DNA of 64,000 bases, taken from the NCBI RefSeq assembly GCF_002934545.1, contig NZ_PTJA01000001.1, positions 496,001 to 560,000 of the forward strand, read 5' to 3'. Made by a program: the position numbers and the translations under genes. Source of the DNA: Lacrimispora xylanisolvens (GTDB taxonomy: Bacteria > Bacillota > Clostridia > Lachnospirales > Lachnospiraceae). The notes under the pieces are model-generated. The model did not search any database and was not told the DNA's origin. It saw only the letters and a list, made by a program, of their open reading frames with translations. Shown here piece after piece: positions 33,309-42,897 of the stretch (position 1 is its first letter; each line of letters starts with the position of its first letter).

Positions 33309-34833
33309 GGACAAAGGTCCTGTTCCATATATCAACTTCTTTATTAAACTACTGCAGGGAGTAAGAAAAAAGATAGGGAAAATCAATTCCATTATGGAAG
33401 GGAAATATTCTCCTGCCCTTCTTGCATCTGGTGTAACAGCCATTGCAGCACTGATTACCATCATAATTCTTTTTCTGCCAAATTATCTTGGCGTTGCAAA
33501 TGATGGTACCACAGATGGAATTATGAAATCTGCCGGTTTCTACTATATGAATAAAGATTCGGATACCAACTATGGAGATTATTTTATAAAAACTTATACA
33601 GAAGTTGCATCTGGAGAGGAAGTTCAGGGGAACGTATGGAATAGTCAGCTTATTTTTTTCAGGGCAGCAAAAGCATTGGATCAGCTGTTTACGCGAGACA
33701 GTATTTTTGATATCCGATTTTTAGCCCTGATTTATTTCTTGCTGTATCTTCCTGCCCTGTACCTTATAATACGGCAGAGCTGTGAACGGGTAAAAACCTT
33801 TTCAGAAGGGGCATTGATTGCAGGAGTGGGGCTGATCATTTTCTCAGATGTAGGTTATATGACTTATTTTAATTCATTCTATCCGGAGGCAATCTGGTTT
33901 CTTGCCATACTTTATTGTGTGGGAGGATATATGTCGTTTCAGAAAAAGAGGTCTGGTTACAAAGATTTGTCCGCCCTGTTTCTGATTGTGATATCGGGGA
34001 GTATAATGGTCAGTTCCAGACGACAATGTGCGGTGATGGGGTTTATTCTTGCTATATCGATGATTCGTCTGGTAACGGTCCGCAGAAGCTTTATCTGGGG
34101 AGGCGTCTGTATAGCCAGCGCTTTTTTACTAAGCATGCTTTCCTTTGTCTGTATTCTGGGCTACCCATCTGATTTTAATGAAACCAGTAAATTACACGCC
34201 ATGACAAGAGGCGTTTTGTTCAGTTCTGCCGATCCGGCGAAGACTCTTACGGAATTTAACATTGATCCTTCCTACGAATTGCTGGCGGATGCATCTGCCT
34301 ATGATTATCTGCCTTTTGTAAGATCCGGTGACAGTTCCTTATACCATGGCTTTATGGATCAATATACCATTCCCGACATTGGAATTTATTATTTACGCCA
34401 TCCGGACAGCCTGATTGGTATGATTGACGTTTCCATTAAACAAGGGATGGATATGAGAAGAAGTAATTGCGGAAACTATGAAAAAGAGGCAGGATTTCCA
34501 AAGAAAGCAAAAAGCCTTTTCTGGTCTTTATGGAGCAGCTTTAAAGAATTATCCGCTCCAAAAACGGTGGGATATTTAATTCTGCTGACTTTTGCGGTTA
34601 TTATCTTATTTTATAAAGGATATTCCCTGCGCAGGGTGGAAGACAGAAGAAATACAGTATTTTTGGATATGCTTATTATGGTTCTGGCCTTTTTACTCTC
34701 TCAGTCCATTTTAGTAATTGTTAACAGCGGTGATGCCGAGATGGCTCAGAGGCTGTTTCTGGTGGGGCTGTCAATTGATATTATGACCTACTGTGTGTTT
34801 GGGGAGTTGCTTCATAAGCTTAGAATCGTTTAG
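33295..34833 (+). CDS. Polytopic membrane protein, GT-C-like (WsfD-like?)
   Basis: A 512-residue protein with about ten predicted membrane helices. After TM1 (about 40-62) a loop reads NYLGVANDGTTDGIMKSAGF, with Asp residues where GT-C enzymes place the catalytic acid. A long extracytoplasmic segment (about 295-390) follows the middle helices. It likely receives sugar from the polyprenyl-phosphate product of the overlapping GtrB-like gene, by analogy with WsfD/GT-C partners. I recognise it only at fold level. RBS GGAG lies 8 bp before ATG 33295. Confidence 0.7.
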   Translation: MNNRKDKGPVPYINFFIKLLQGVRKKIGKINSIMEGKYSPALLASGVTAIAALITIIILFLPNYLGVANDGTTDGIMKSAGFYYMNKDSDTNYGDYFIKTYTEVASGEEVQGNVWNSQLIFFRAAKALDQLFTRDSIFDIRFLALIYFLLYLPALYLIIRQSCERVKTFSEGALIAGVGLIIFSDVGYMTYFNSFYPEAIWFLAILYCVGGYMSFQKKRSGYKDLSALFLIVISGSIMVSSRRQCAVMGFILAISMIRLVTVRRSFIWGGVCIASAFLLSMLSFVCILGYPSDFNETSKLHAMTRGVLFSSADPAKTLTEFNIDPSYELLADASAYDYLPFVRSGDSSLYHGFMDQYTIPDIGIYYLRHPDSLIGMIDVSIKQGMDMRRSNCGNYEKEAGFPKKAKSLFWSLWSSFKELSAPKTVGYLILLTFAVIILFYKGYSLRRVEDRRNTVFLDMLIMVLAFLLSQSILVIVNSGDAEMAQRLFLVGLSIDIMTYCVFGELLHKLRIV

Positions 34834-34867
34834 AACCAGCATATGTGCTTGAAATGTGAGGAAAATA

Positions 34868-35731
34868 ATGACAAATAGACATTCGTTTGGTTATCTTTTG
34901 CAGGATATTGGACTGGTAATTTTGTTGTTTTGCTTATTTGCAGGAGCAATGGTAGTCAGCTACTCAGAAAAATCCACCATGCTTGAAGCGGTTATCATGC
35001 TTCTTGGAACATTTTTCGTGATTTTATTTTCAGGGTTTAAGCTGTTTTCATTGTCCCTTGTACTGGCTGGAATAGAGGTCACCTTCTATACTGCTTACCG
35101 GCTGTATTTATTCTTATCCTATGATATTGAAATTCCGTTTTACAGCTATATCTGGATTCTCATACCCCTTATTTCTGCTGCAGCCATGTATCTGTTCGTA
35201 TCAGGAACCAACAGACTGGAGCTTGAAAATGACATGTTAAGGAGGCAGGTAGATGAACTGGTTGTGCTGAACCCGCTGACAAAACTCTACAATCTGAGAA
35301 GTCTTTACAATGATCTTAATGTTCTGGCCGCTTATGCTGAGAGAAACCAGATGTCCCTTTCCCTTATGATAATCATGCTGAAATATGAAGCGGAGCTAAA
35401 AAGCGTATTGTCCAGGCAAAATTATGAGCTTGTAATACAGAGACTGGCTGAACTTGTGGTAGATACGGTTCGGGTGGAAGATAAGACCTATTCCATTGAT
35501 AATAAAGGATCTCTGGCTGTTATACTGACCTGCGGCAAAGAGGGTAGTGAGATAGCAATGAGGAGGATCAGAAACCGGATTTCTGAACGGGATGCTTTTA
35601 GCGGCATTACTGATAAAGCAATCAAGATAGAAGTAAAGATGGCAAGTCTGGAATATGAAAAAGAGATTTATGAAAACAATATGATTCTCTTTAAACAGAG
35701 GGTGGAAAATGAACTGCAGTATGATGTATAA
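34868..35731 (+). CDS. Four-TM protein with degenerate GGDEF domain retaining the RxxD site (PelD-like c-di-GMP receptor)
   Basis: A 287-residue protein. Four TM helices (about 14-31, 38-54, 58-80, 93-111) and a short coiled linker lead to a GGDEF-like domain beginning LNPLTKLYNLRSLYN (about 134). The active-site pentapeptide is replaced by DNKGS (211-215), so no cyclase activity is expected. RVED at 202-205 sits exactly five residues before it, the canonical RxxD product-binding site. PelD works this way, although it also has a GAF domain that is absent here. GTG 34856 is a longer start; GAGG at 34858-34861 supports ATG 34868. It overlaps the DUF2334 gene by 23 bp. Confidence 0.8.
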   Translation: MTNRHSFGYLLQDIGLVILLFCLFAGAMVVSYSEKSTMLEAVIMLLGTFFVILFSGFKLFSLSLVLAGIEVTFYTAYRLYLFLSYDIEIPFYSYIWILIPLISAAAMYLFVSGTNRLELENDMLRRQVDELVVLNPLTKLYNLRSLYNDLNVLAAYAERNQMSLSLMIIMLKYEAELKSVLSRQNYELVIQRLAELVVDTVRVEDKTYSIDNKGSLAVILTCGKEGSEIAMRRIRNRISERDAFSGITDKAIKIEVKMASLEYEKEIYENNMILFKQRVENELQYDV

Positions 35732-37304
35732 AAAAATCTTATTTTGTATTGTGGGATTCCTGTTGATTTCTTTTGCCAGTTTGGGAAAAACGGTGTCTTC
35801 CCTGGCAGAAGAGGTGCCAAAAGGAGATATCCTGATTATCTATCAGGATAATGCTGATGATAATACGAAGGCTGCGGTGGAGGATCTTGTAAAACTCCTG
35901 ACCTTTCAAAGCTTTAAAATCAGCTATGGCCCGGCTTCCTGGGGGATGGAGTATCTGGATGGGTTCTCCTATGTGATCTGCTATGATTTAGAACAGAGTC
36001 CGCCTGGATTTACCAGCAGACTAAGTCGATATGAAGCCAGAAGCGCAATTGATGGGAAAATGGAATCACCCCATATTTTATTTATAGGAAATCAGTATTT
36101 CAAAACTTATCTGGATAGCACAAACAGGTCCGATCAGTATGAACTGTTAAACAGCACTGTGGGACAGCTGCAATATTCGTTCTATGGCTCAGAAAGTAAA
36201 CATGGTCTGGTACGAGAAGATTATTTTATATTTTTGAAAAATTCCTCCTACCAAAATGGCATAGTAACAGTCGATCATAAAAATGGATATTTTTGCGCAA
36301 AAGATGGCAGATTAACCCATATCCCTGTTGCTGATAGAAGCAGTCAATTGGTTCGGGCGGCTATGACCAGAGAGGTTTCAAAGTGGAAATGGCCGTATAA
36401 CGGTAATCCTCACATATTTGCCCAGTACATCTTAATTGACAAAGTCTACCCTTATGAAGATCCAGAAAAGCTGTTACAGGCAGTGAAACTGATGATAGAG
36501 AGAAAAATTCCATTTGTGATCTCTGTGATGCCTATGTATGTAAACGGAGACTATCCTTCCATGACACATTTTTGTGAAGTATTGCGATTCGCCCAGGCTG
36601 GAGGCGGTGCAGTAATTATTAACGCCCCCATTGACCAGATGAATCCGCTGGATAAAGAGGTAATGCTTGATTATCTTGCCCGGGCAATGACCATATACAA
36701 CAAACAGGGAGTTTATCCACTGGCTTTAGAAGTACCACAAAACTGGATGTTTCATAAAGATACCATCGAAATTATGAGTCATTTTAAAACAATTTTTTCT
36801 TCCGATGAGGTGGATTCTTATTTAAGTAAGGAAGATATGGATCACAATGAGGTTTATAAAGACGGACATCAATGGGTCGGGGCATCCATTCCTGTGGATG
36901 ATACGAATGTCAGTTATTTATCCGTTTATTCGACTGCAGTACCCATTGGTCTGGACGAGGATATTGAGGAGATCCAAAGAAAAGTGGAAGTCTGTCAAAG
37001 CTCCTTTGTACCTTTAAAAAGTCTCTGGGATGTGGAGCACAGCTATTGGCTGGACAAACAGCTGATGACTTATAAAAATGGAGATTTAATTCTGAATGAG
37101 AAAAAAATGGATTTAAGCTTTACCCCCACTGTTTATCCGGAACAATACAATTATCGCCGTAATATGCTTCAGCGGTTTTCACGGGATTTGACGACCCAGA
37201 GCAGAAGACTGGTGATTGCGGTAGGACTTACTTCCATACTTTTTGTGTTCCTGATTTTCTGGGCCAGATTAAAGAACAGAAAAAATTATTTCTTTCATGA
37301 TTAG
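35709..37304 (+). CDS. DUF2334 (polysaccharide deacetylase-like) membrane-anchored protein, catalytic residues altered
   Basis: A 531-residue exported protein: signal/anchor helix (about 8-28), N-terminal flavodoxin-like part (about 35-190), a DUF2334 domain (about 230-430), and a C-terminal TM (about 502-522). Family members usually have an RxDDV metal-binding motif and a GG-x-I-x-x-HG strand. Here these read LIDKVYPYED and GGAVIINAP, so the Asp-Asp pair and the His are gone. It may be a glycan-binding scaffold rather than an active deacetylase. The start at 35709 is supported by AGAGG seven bases upstream. Confidence 0.75.
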   Translation: MNCSMMYKKILFCIVGFLLISFASLGKTVSSLAEEVPKGDILIIYQDNADDNTKAAVEDLVKLLTFQSFKISYGPASWGMEYLDGFSYVICYDLEQSPPGFTSRLSRYEARSAIDGKMESPHILFIGNQYFKTYLDSTNRSDQYELLNSTVGQLQYSFYGSESKHGLVREDYFIFLKNSSYQNGIVTVDHKNGYFCAKDGRLTHIPVADRSSQLVRAAMTREVSKWKWPYNGNPHIFAQYILIDKVYPYEDPEKLLQAVKLMIERKIPFVISVMPMYVNGDYPSMTHFCEVLRFAQAGGGAVIINAPIDQMNPLDKEVMLDYLARAMTIYNKQGVYPLALEVPQNWMFHKDTIEIMSHFKTIFSSDEVDSYLSKEDMDHNEVYKDGHQWVGASIPVDDTNVSYLSVYSTAVPIGLDEDIEEIQRKVEVCQSSFVPLKSLWDVEHSYWLDKQLMTYKNGDLILNEKKMDLSFTPTVYPEQYNYRRNMLQRFSRDLTTQSRRLVIAVGLTSILFVFLIFWARLKNRKNYFFHD

Positions 37305-37314
37305 GGAGAGTGCC

Positions 37315-38607
37315 ATGTCATTTATTGATATTCTTGCAATCTATTCCATCTTTGCTATCTGGGGGCTGCTGTTTATAAATATTCTGCTCTCTATAGGCGG
37401 TTATATTTACATTATGAGAATGTACCGCACGGATGGACATCATACGGTTTTGGAGTACCCAATCGTAACGGTTATGGTTCCTGCCCATAATGAAAGTATT
37501 GTGCTGAAAAAAACCATGGAGGCACTGATAAAATTTGATTATCCCAAGGACCGGTATGAGATCATCGTTGTTAATGACAACTCTACCGATGATTCCGCTC
37601 AGGTTTTAAAAACCATTCAGCATAACAATCCGTCTGCAAAAATTATCGTCATCAATACAGACCGGGTAGTGGGGGGGAAAGGAAAATCCAATGCGTTAAA
37701 TATTGCCCTGTCAGTGGCTTCCGGTTCTGTCATTGCCATTTATGATGCAGATAATACACCAGAGAAGCAGGCTCTTAAGATTCTTGTGGAAAATCTGATG
37801 TCAGACGATAAGCTGGGGGCGGTGATTGGTAAGTTCCGAACCAGAAATAAATATGCATCTTTACTGACAAGATTTGTAAACATTGAAACTTTGGCTTATC
37901 AGTGCATGAACCAGGCCGGAAGATTTTTCTTTTTCAAACTGTGCACCATTCCCGGAACCAATTACGTAATAAGGCGGGAATTAATTGACCAGATGGGTGG
38001 CTGGGATGTAAATGCACTAGCAGAAGATACAGAAATCAGTTTTCGTCTGTACAGAATGGGCTATTATATTAAATTTATTCCTCAGGCAGTCACCTGGGAG
38101 CAGGAGCCACAGAAACTGAAGCAATGGTTTAAGCAGAGAACCAGGTGGGTAAAAGGCAATTTATATGTATTAAAAAGTAATTTTAAATATGCCTTTGATC
38201 CCCATGCAGGAATCATGAGGCTGGATGTGATCTATTACGCCCTGGTTTACTTACTGATGTTCAGCTCCCTCATTTTTTCGGATATTATTTTTGTCATTGG
38301 AATTCTGGGACTTGGTCATGTGACCTTAGGGGGATTTTCCTCTTTGCTGTGGGAAATGGCAATTTTGCTGTTCGTTTTAAATGTAGCAATTACCTTATCG
38401 GTGGAAAGAAATGAATTCAATATTAATAATATACTTCTCACCTTTGTCATGCTGTTTACTTATGCAAAAATGTGGGTTCTGGTTGTAGCAAATGGCATGA
38501 TTCAGGGAATCCGGGATGCGCTCTATCAAAAAGAAGTTGTCTGGGACAAGACGGAACGCTTTGAGGAAATGACTGAGAAAGCCGTAAAAAATACGAAGCA
38601 GGTTTGA
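37315..38607 (+). CDS. BcsA-like processive GT2 polysaccharide synthase, no PilZ domain
   Basis: A 430-residue membrane synthase with an N-terminal helix pair (about 3-32). The GT2 core has VNDNSTDDS (about 85), YDADNTP (DxD, about 142), AEDTEISF (TED equivalent, about 237) and QRTRWVKG (QxxRW, about 272). C-terminal helices lie at about 300-325, 335-355 and 372-392. All residues for processive beta-linkage are present. The C-terminus stops after a short tail, so the c-di-GMP-binding PilZ domain of cellulose synthase is missing. AGGGAGAG favours ATG 37315 over 37297. A BcsB-like gene follows 16 bp later. Confidence 0.92.
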   Translation: MSFIDILAIYSIFAIWGLLFINILLSIGGYIYIMRMYRTDGHHTVLEYPIVTVMVPAHNESIVLKKTMEALIKFDYPKDRYEIIVVNDNSTDDSAQVLKTIQHNNPSAKIIVINTDRVVGGKGKSNALNIALSVASGSVIAIYDADNTPEKQALKILVENLMSDDKLGAVIGKFRTRNKYASLLTRFVNIETLAYQCMNQAGRFFFFKLCTIPGTNYVIRRELIDQMGGWDVNALAEDTEISFRLYRMGYYIKFIPQAVTWEQEPQKLKQWFKQRTRWVKGNLYVLKSNFKYAFDPHAGIMRLDVIYYALVYLLMFSSLIFSDIIFVIGILGLGHVTLGGFSSLLWEMAILLFVLNVAITLSVERNEFNINNILLTFVMLFTYAKMWVLVVANGMIQGIRDALYQKEVVWDKTERFEEMTEKAVKNTKQV

Positions 38608-38623
38608 AAATAAGGAGACGACT

Positions 38624-40900
38624 ATGACAACGTTGATGGATATAGTTAAGAAGAAAATTAAGAGGCCGGGAAAAATATCCGCAGTCTGTCTGATGCTGTT
38701 TATCCTGACGATAACCCCTCTGGCAGCGTACGCATTAAATGTCAATGCTGCGGCAGTTAGTAATACCCGTGGAAAAAAACAGGCTGAAAAGACAGACTCC
38801 AAAAAAGAGGATGAGATCCATCTTCTTCCTGTTGCAGAGCCTGAATCTGCTCCATTACCAGATCAGAATGAGCCCGTATATGAACCGGTCAGTCATACCC
38901 AGGACAACTTTTTTTACAGGAAAACGCTAAAAGGCATTTATTCTTCCACGGATCTGTATTTTTATGTGGAGGATTACTGGGATACAAAATATGTATATGC
39001 AAAAATTCAGTATGATGTAAGCCAGCTCATTGAGAGCGCTGCCTCATCTGTTACCTTTGCAATAAATGATGTCCCCATCCAGTCTAATAAGCTGGAATAT
39101 AAAGACGGCAATTCCCAGATTCTGTATGTGAAAATCCCCATGGATCAGGTTCGTTCCGGTTATAATTCCTTTTCTATATCTGCTTATGCCAGACTGTTTG
39201 ATCAGCAGGGCTGCGTCGATGATTATTCGGATGCCAACTGGCTGGGTATTGCTGACACATCTTATATCAGATGCGGCTATGAAAGCAGGGATCCTGAGCA
39301 CAGGATTTCATTTTATCCGTATCCATTTATGTCAACTTATAATCCCACTGGAAAGGGACTTTTCATTGCTGTATCTGATGAAGCTGCATCAGGAGAAGTA
39401 GCTGCTGCCATGAGCCTGATGGCGGATTTAAGTAAGCAGACCGGAAAAAGAAATGAAATTGAACTATGCCGAATCTCTGATTTAAAGTCCAATAGTCCTT
39501 CCGATACCATACTCATATCGGATTATAACAATCTTCCTGCCGAGTATAAAGATAAAATGACAAAGGCGCCGGATTCATCCGGAAATGCAATTGTTAATTT
39601 TATTGATGATTCCAATTTAAAGCCCCTTCTGCTGATTACATCAAACGATGACTCAAGTCTAAAGGAAGCGGCTGACATGCTTATGGATGAAAGCCGCCGG
39701 AAGCAGGAAACCGGAAATCTTGCAGTTGTGGAAAAGGGAAGCGGGGAGCAGGCGGTAAACGCGGCAAAACAAAGTGATCTGACTGCCTGGAATTACACTC
39801 TGGAGGATATTATGGGAAGCGGACTTTCCTTTGTAGGGCCGTTTCATCAGGAAAAATATGTCTACCTTCCTGTTTCCAGGGATTTTGTGCTGGCACAGGG
39901 CGGTAAGGTAGTTTTAAAGTTCCGTTACAGTGAAAATCTGGATTTTAAACGATCTCTGATCACTGTTTTCTGGGGTGATGTTCCCTGCGCCAGCAAGCGC
40001 CTCAGCCAGGAAAAGGCGTCCGGTGATGAACTGAACTTTGAAATGCCAGCTGATGTCATAGGAACGTCTGCTGCCAGTTTGAAAATAGCATTTGACCTGG
40101 AAATTCCTGATTTAATTTGTACTCCCAGGCAGAGTGATATGCCCTGGGCCTATGTATCCAGAGAATCTGCCATATTTTTGCCGCCTGCAGCAGATATGAG
40201 ATTGTCTTTTGATTCCGGAGTCTCACCTTTTAGCCGGAACGGAAAATTCAATGACGTATTGCTGGTAATTGGTGATAACCCAACTCCTGTTGAACTGAAT
40301 CTGCTGGGGCAGACTCTGGCAATGTATGGGAGGGAAGCAAAACCTTACGGAACCATACTTGTGAAACGGGCCGGTGAATTTAATAAAGACGATGGGGATT
40401 ATAACATCATTACGGCGGGTACACTGTCTGGGAATACGTTTTTAGCCCAGGTGAATAACAATCTGGCATTTCAGTTTTCTCAGGATGGTAACTCCTTTGA
40501 GAGCAATGATCAGCTGATTTTGTCCAGGGAATATGCAGGAAAGATCGGGGTTATGCAGCTGTTAAAATCCCCCTATTCCCTTAACCGGACTCTGCTGGTG
40601 CTGGCAGGAAGCAGCCAGGATACCCTTAAGAACCTTGAGGATTATCTGAGAGACAGCAGTAAAAGAGAAGAATTGAAAAAGGACTGTGTGGTGATAGATG
40701 CCAATCAGAATATCACCACTCTCAAGTTTATAAAAGCTGAGGAAGTGAAGGAAGGTCCCACTCTGGCAGAGAAACTGGTCCGGAATAAGAAATCCCTTGT
40801 TTTTACAGTCATTGCAACATCAGCTATGTTTTTAATGCTGTTTGCCGTAATCATTATTTTGCTGCGGATACGGGTATACAGAAAAAAGAATGAAGAATAG
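38624..40900 (+). CDS. BcsB-like cellulose synthase subunit family protein
   Basis: A 758-residue exported protein with an N-terminal signal helix (about 17-40), a large extracytoplasmic region (about 60-715) with alternating carbohydrate-binding-like jelly rolls and flavodoxin-like segments typical of BcsB, and one C-terminal TM (about 727-750) followed by a basic tail. BcsB anchors and guides the nascent glucan beside BcsA. Length agrees with the family. It is directly downstream of the BcsA-like gene with AAGGAG seven bases before the start. Homology is at family level; the polymer need not be cellulose. Confidence 0.85.
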   Translation: MTTLMDIVKKKIKRPGKISAVCLMLFILTITPLAAYALNVNAAAVSNTRGKKQAEKTDSKKEDEIHLLPVAEPESAPLPDQNEPVYEPVSHTQDNFFYRKTLKGIYSSTDLYFYVEDYWDTKYVYAKIQYDVSQLIESAASSVTFAINDVPIQSNKLEYKDGNSQILYVKIPMDQVRSGYNSFSISAYARLFDQQGCVDDYSDANWLGIADTSYIRCGYESRDPEHRISFYPYPFMSTYNPTGKGLFIAVSDEAASGEVAAAMSLMADLSKQTGKRNEIELCRISDLKSNSPSDTILISDYNNLPAEYKDKMTKAPDSSGNAIVNFIDDSNLKPLLLITSNDDSSLKEAADMLMDESRRKQETGNLAVVEKGSGEQAVNAAKQSDLTAWNYTLEDIMGSGLSFVGPFHQEKYVYLPVSRDFVLAQGGKVVLKFRYSENLDFKRSLITVFWGDVPCASKRLSQEKASGDELNFEMPADVIGTSAASLKIAFDLEIPDLICTPRQSDMPWAYVSRESAIFLPPAADMRLSFDSGVSPFSRNGKFNDVLLVIGDNPTPVELNLLGQTLAMYGREAKPYGTILVKRAGEFNKDDGDYNIITAGTLSGNTFLAQVNNNLAFQFSQDGNSFESNDQLILSREYAGKIGVMQLLKSPYSLNRTLLVLAGSSQDTLKNLEDYLRDSSKREELKKDCVVIDANQNITTLKFIKAEEVKEGPTLAEKLVRNKKSLVFTVIATSAMFLMLFAVIIILLRIRVYRKKNEE

Positions 40901-40932
40901 GCAGATAATTTTGGAAAGGGGTGAAGATAAGG

Positions 40933-42897
40933 ATGAGATTGGAGAAAAACTGGTTTTATCATTTCTGTATTGCGTTATCAATTGCAGGCATGGGGTACAT
41001 CCTGATTGCAGGCGTCTCCGATGCACAGGGAAATCAGGAATATCCTTATGCAATGAAAGGGATGCTCATTCTCATCTTCTTCCTTACCTGGGCAGGAGTA
41101 AACTTCCTGGCGCTCCTGTCTGCCAGACTTTCCATCACTGCGAAGCTTCAAAAATATCATAATTACCTTTTGGCGATGGAAGTAATTTACGTCATTCTTA
41201 TTCTGGTTCTGGCATTTGCAGCCAGACGTTTCGTCATACGGAATCTGCCTATGGAACCGGCATCTGATTATAAAACCTATTACGAGATAGCTAAAATGTT
41301 AAAGGAAGGGGTTCTGCAGGAAAAGGGAGAAGGTTATTGCAACTACATTGGGATGTTTCCCCATATATTGGGTTACTGCTATATTTTAAAAACTATTTTT
41401 GTTGTATTTGGAACCAGCATCTTAAACGGACAGATAGCCAATGTCTTGTTTTCCGTTGGAACGGTTTTTCTTATTTACAGGATTGCCAGGAAGCTGGGTG
41501 GGAGAATGGCAGGGTTGGCAGCACTTACAGCTTCGGCATTCTGGCCATCTCAAATCCTTTACGTCAATATGCTTGCAGCGGAATACTCCTTTACATTTTT
41601 CTTATACCTGTGTGTGCTGCTTTTTCTTCATTTGGTCATGGATTATGATGGTGCCACTAAGCATGGGATCAGAGGAGTTCTTCTTCATATTGTCCTTGGC
41701 TGTCTGATTGCAGTAACTGCGGCAATCCGTCCAATGGCCGTAATATTATTAATTGCAATCCTTATATTTCTGATTCCACTTAAGTCCAAATTACCGGAAA
41801 TACCACTCAACAGCATTTCTGTCTGGGTAAGATTTCTGGCCAGGGGATTTATGAGGGCAGCGCTCATTGTGTTGGCCTATATGGCGGTATCCAGTGTTCT
41901 TAATACAGATATAGAACTCACCATTAATAAATCAACACCCTCCTTCAGCCAGTCCTTTGGCTATAATCTTTTGGTGGGACTTAATCAGGAATCCGGCGGG
42001 GGATGGAATGAAGAAGATTCCAGGTACTTATATGAGAATCTGGAACGGACCGGTTCGCCCATAGAAGCACAGACTGCCTGCCGGAATCTGGCATTTAAGC
42101 GGTTGTCTGCAGGGCCGGGGGGATTATTTAACCTGTTTATAAAAAAATACGAATTGCTGTGGGAAAATGATAATTATGGGGCTGACTGGAATCTGGCTTT
42201 CTTAAAAGAGCAAAATGAACTGACTCCAGACAGGGCAGTATTTCTCAATCAGGCAAAAAGCGCCAGCCAGATTGTTTATATGGTGGCTGTGCTCTTTTCT
42301 TTTCTGACTTTGATTTATCTGCTGCAAAGAAAGGCGTCCTCTCTTTATGTTCTGGTTCTGGTTTATTTAGGGACAGCAGCCATGCATCTTATGGTTGAAA
42401 GCCAGAATCGGTATCATTTCCATATTTTACCTGTATTTATAATTATTGCATCTGTAGGAATAAAATATATTTTTGAAAATGCTGTAACATTTGTAAATAC
42501 TTCTGACTGGGAACAGCAGCTGAAAAATGAACAACAAATCAGGGAAGAGACTGCATTAAAACAATTTGAATTAGAAGAACATAAAGCCATTGAGCAGCGC
42601 TATAAAAGTATGACCAATGCTTTTGATATGCAGTCGGCCATTTTAAACGGCAATGTTACTGTTACTGTTTCAGAAGCTTATACCCAGCCCGATCTCTTTA
42701 TGAAACAAAAGAACCAGGTTTCTTCCGCTGAGACATCTCCAAAGATATCACAGGAAAAAGAAACAGAGAAAGAGATAAAGAAGGAACCGGCGAGATCGGA
42801 ACATTCCGATTTAGAGGAGCTTATTCTGGAACTGGAAGAGATTGCAGAGACAGGAAAGGTGCCCAGTAAACATGAGGAAAGGGGACATAAGGGATGA
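40933..42897 (+). CDS. GT39/ArnT-like polytopic membrane glycosyltransferase with cytoplasmic tail
   Basis: A protein of about 654 residues with roughly eleven TM helices in the first 520 residues. The first large loop has MEPASDYKTYYEIAK, which includes an Asp in the place used by GT39/PMT enzymes. A C-terminal cytoplasmic tail (about 525-654) is a charged coiled coil (EEHKAIEQ region) followed by SDLEELILELEEIAE. It may transfer sugar or another group from polyprenyl phosphate to the polymer. Start is uncertain: GTG 40921 is possible, ATG 40933 is preferred. It overlaps the next gene by 4 bp (ATGA). Confidence 0.75.
   Translation: MRLEKNWFYHFCIALSIAGMGYILIAGVSDAQGNQEYPYAMKGMLILIFFLTWAGVNFLALLSARLSITAKLQKYHNYLLAMEVIYVILILVLAFAARRFVIRNLPMEPASDYKTYYEIAKMLKEGVLQEKGEGYCNYIGMFPHILGYCYILKTIFVVFGTSILNGQIANVLFSVGTVFLIYRIARKLGGRMAGLAALTASAFWPSQILYVNMLAAEYSFTFFLYLCVLLFLHLVMDYDGATKHGIRGVLLHIVLGCLIAVTAAIRPMAVILLIAILIFLIPLKSKLPEIPLNSISVWVRFLARGFMRAALIVLAYMAVSSVLNTDIELTINKSTPSFSQSFGYNLLVGLNQESGGGWNEEDSRYLYENLERTGSPIEAQTACRNLAFKRLSAGPGGLFNLFIKKYELLWENDNYGADWNLAFLKEQNELTPDRAVFLNQAKSASQIVYMVAVLFSFLTLIYLLQRKASSLYVLVLVYLGTAAMHLMVESQNRYHFHILPVFIIIASVGIKYIFENAVTFVNTSDWEQQLKNEQQIREETALKQFELEEHKAIEQRYKSMTNAFDMQSAILNGNVTVTVSEAYTQPDLFMKQKNQVSSAETSPKISQEKETEKEIKKEPARSEHSDLEELILELEEIAETGKVPSKHEERGHKG

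Noticed and set aside
37315-38607. Orthodox cellulose synthase BcsA controlled directly by c-di-GMP
   Set aside because: The protein ends soon after the last membrane helices, with no room for PilZ. WecB and the other locus genes also leave the polymer unspecified.
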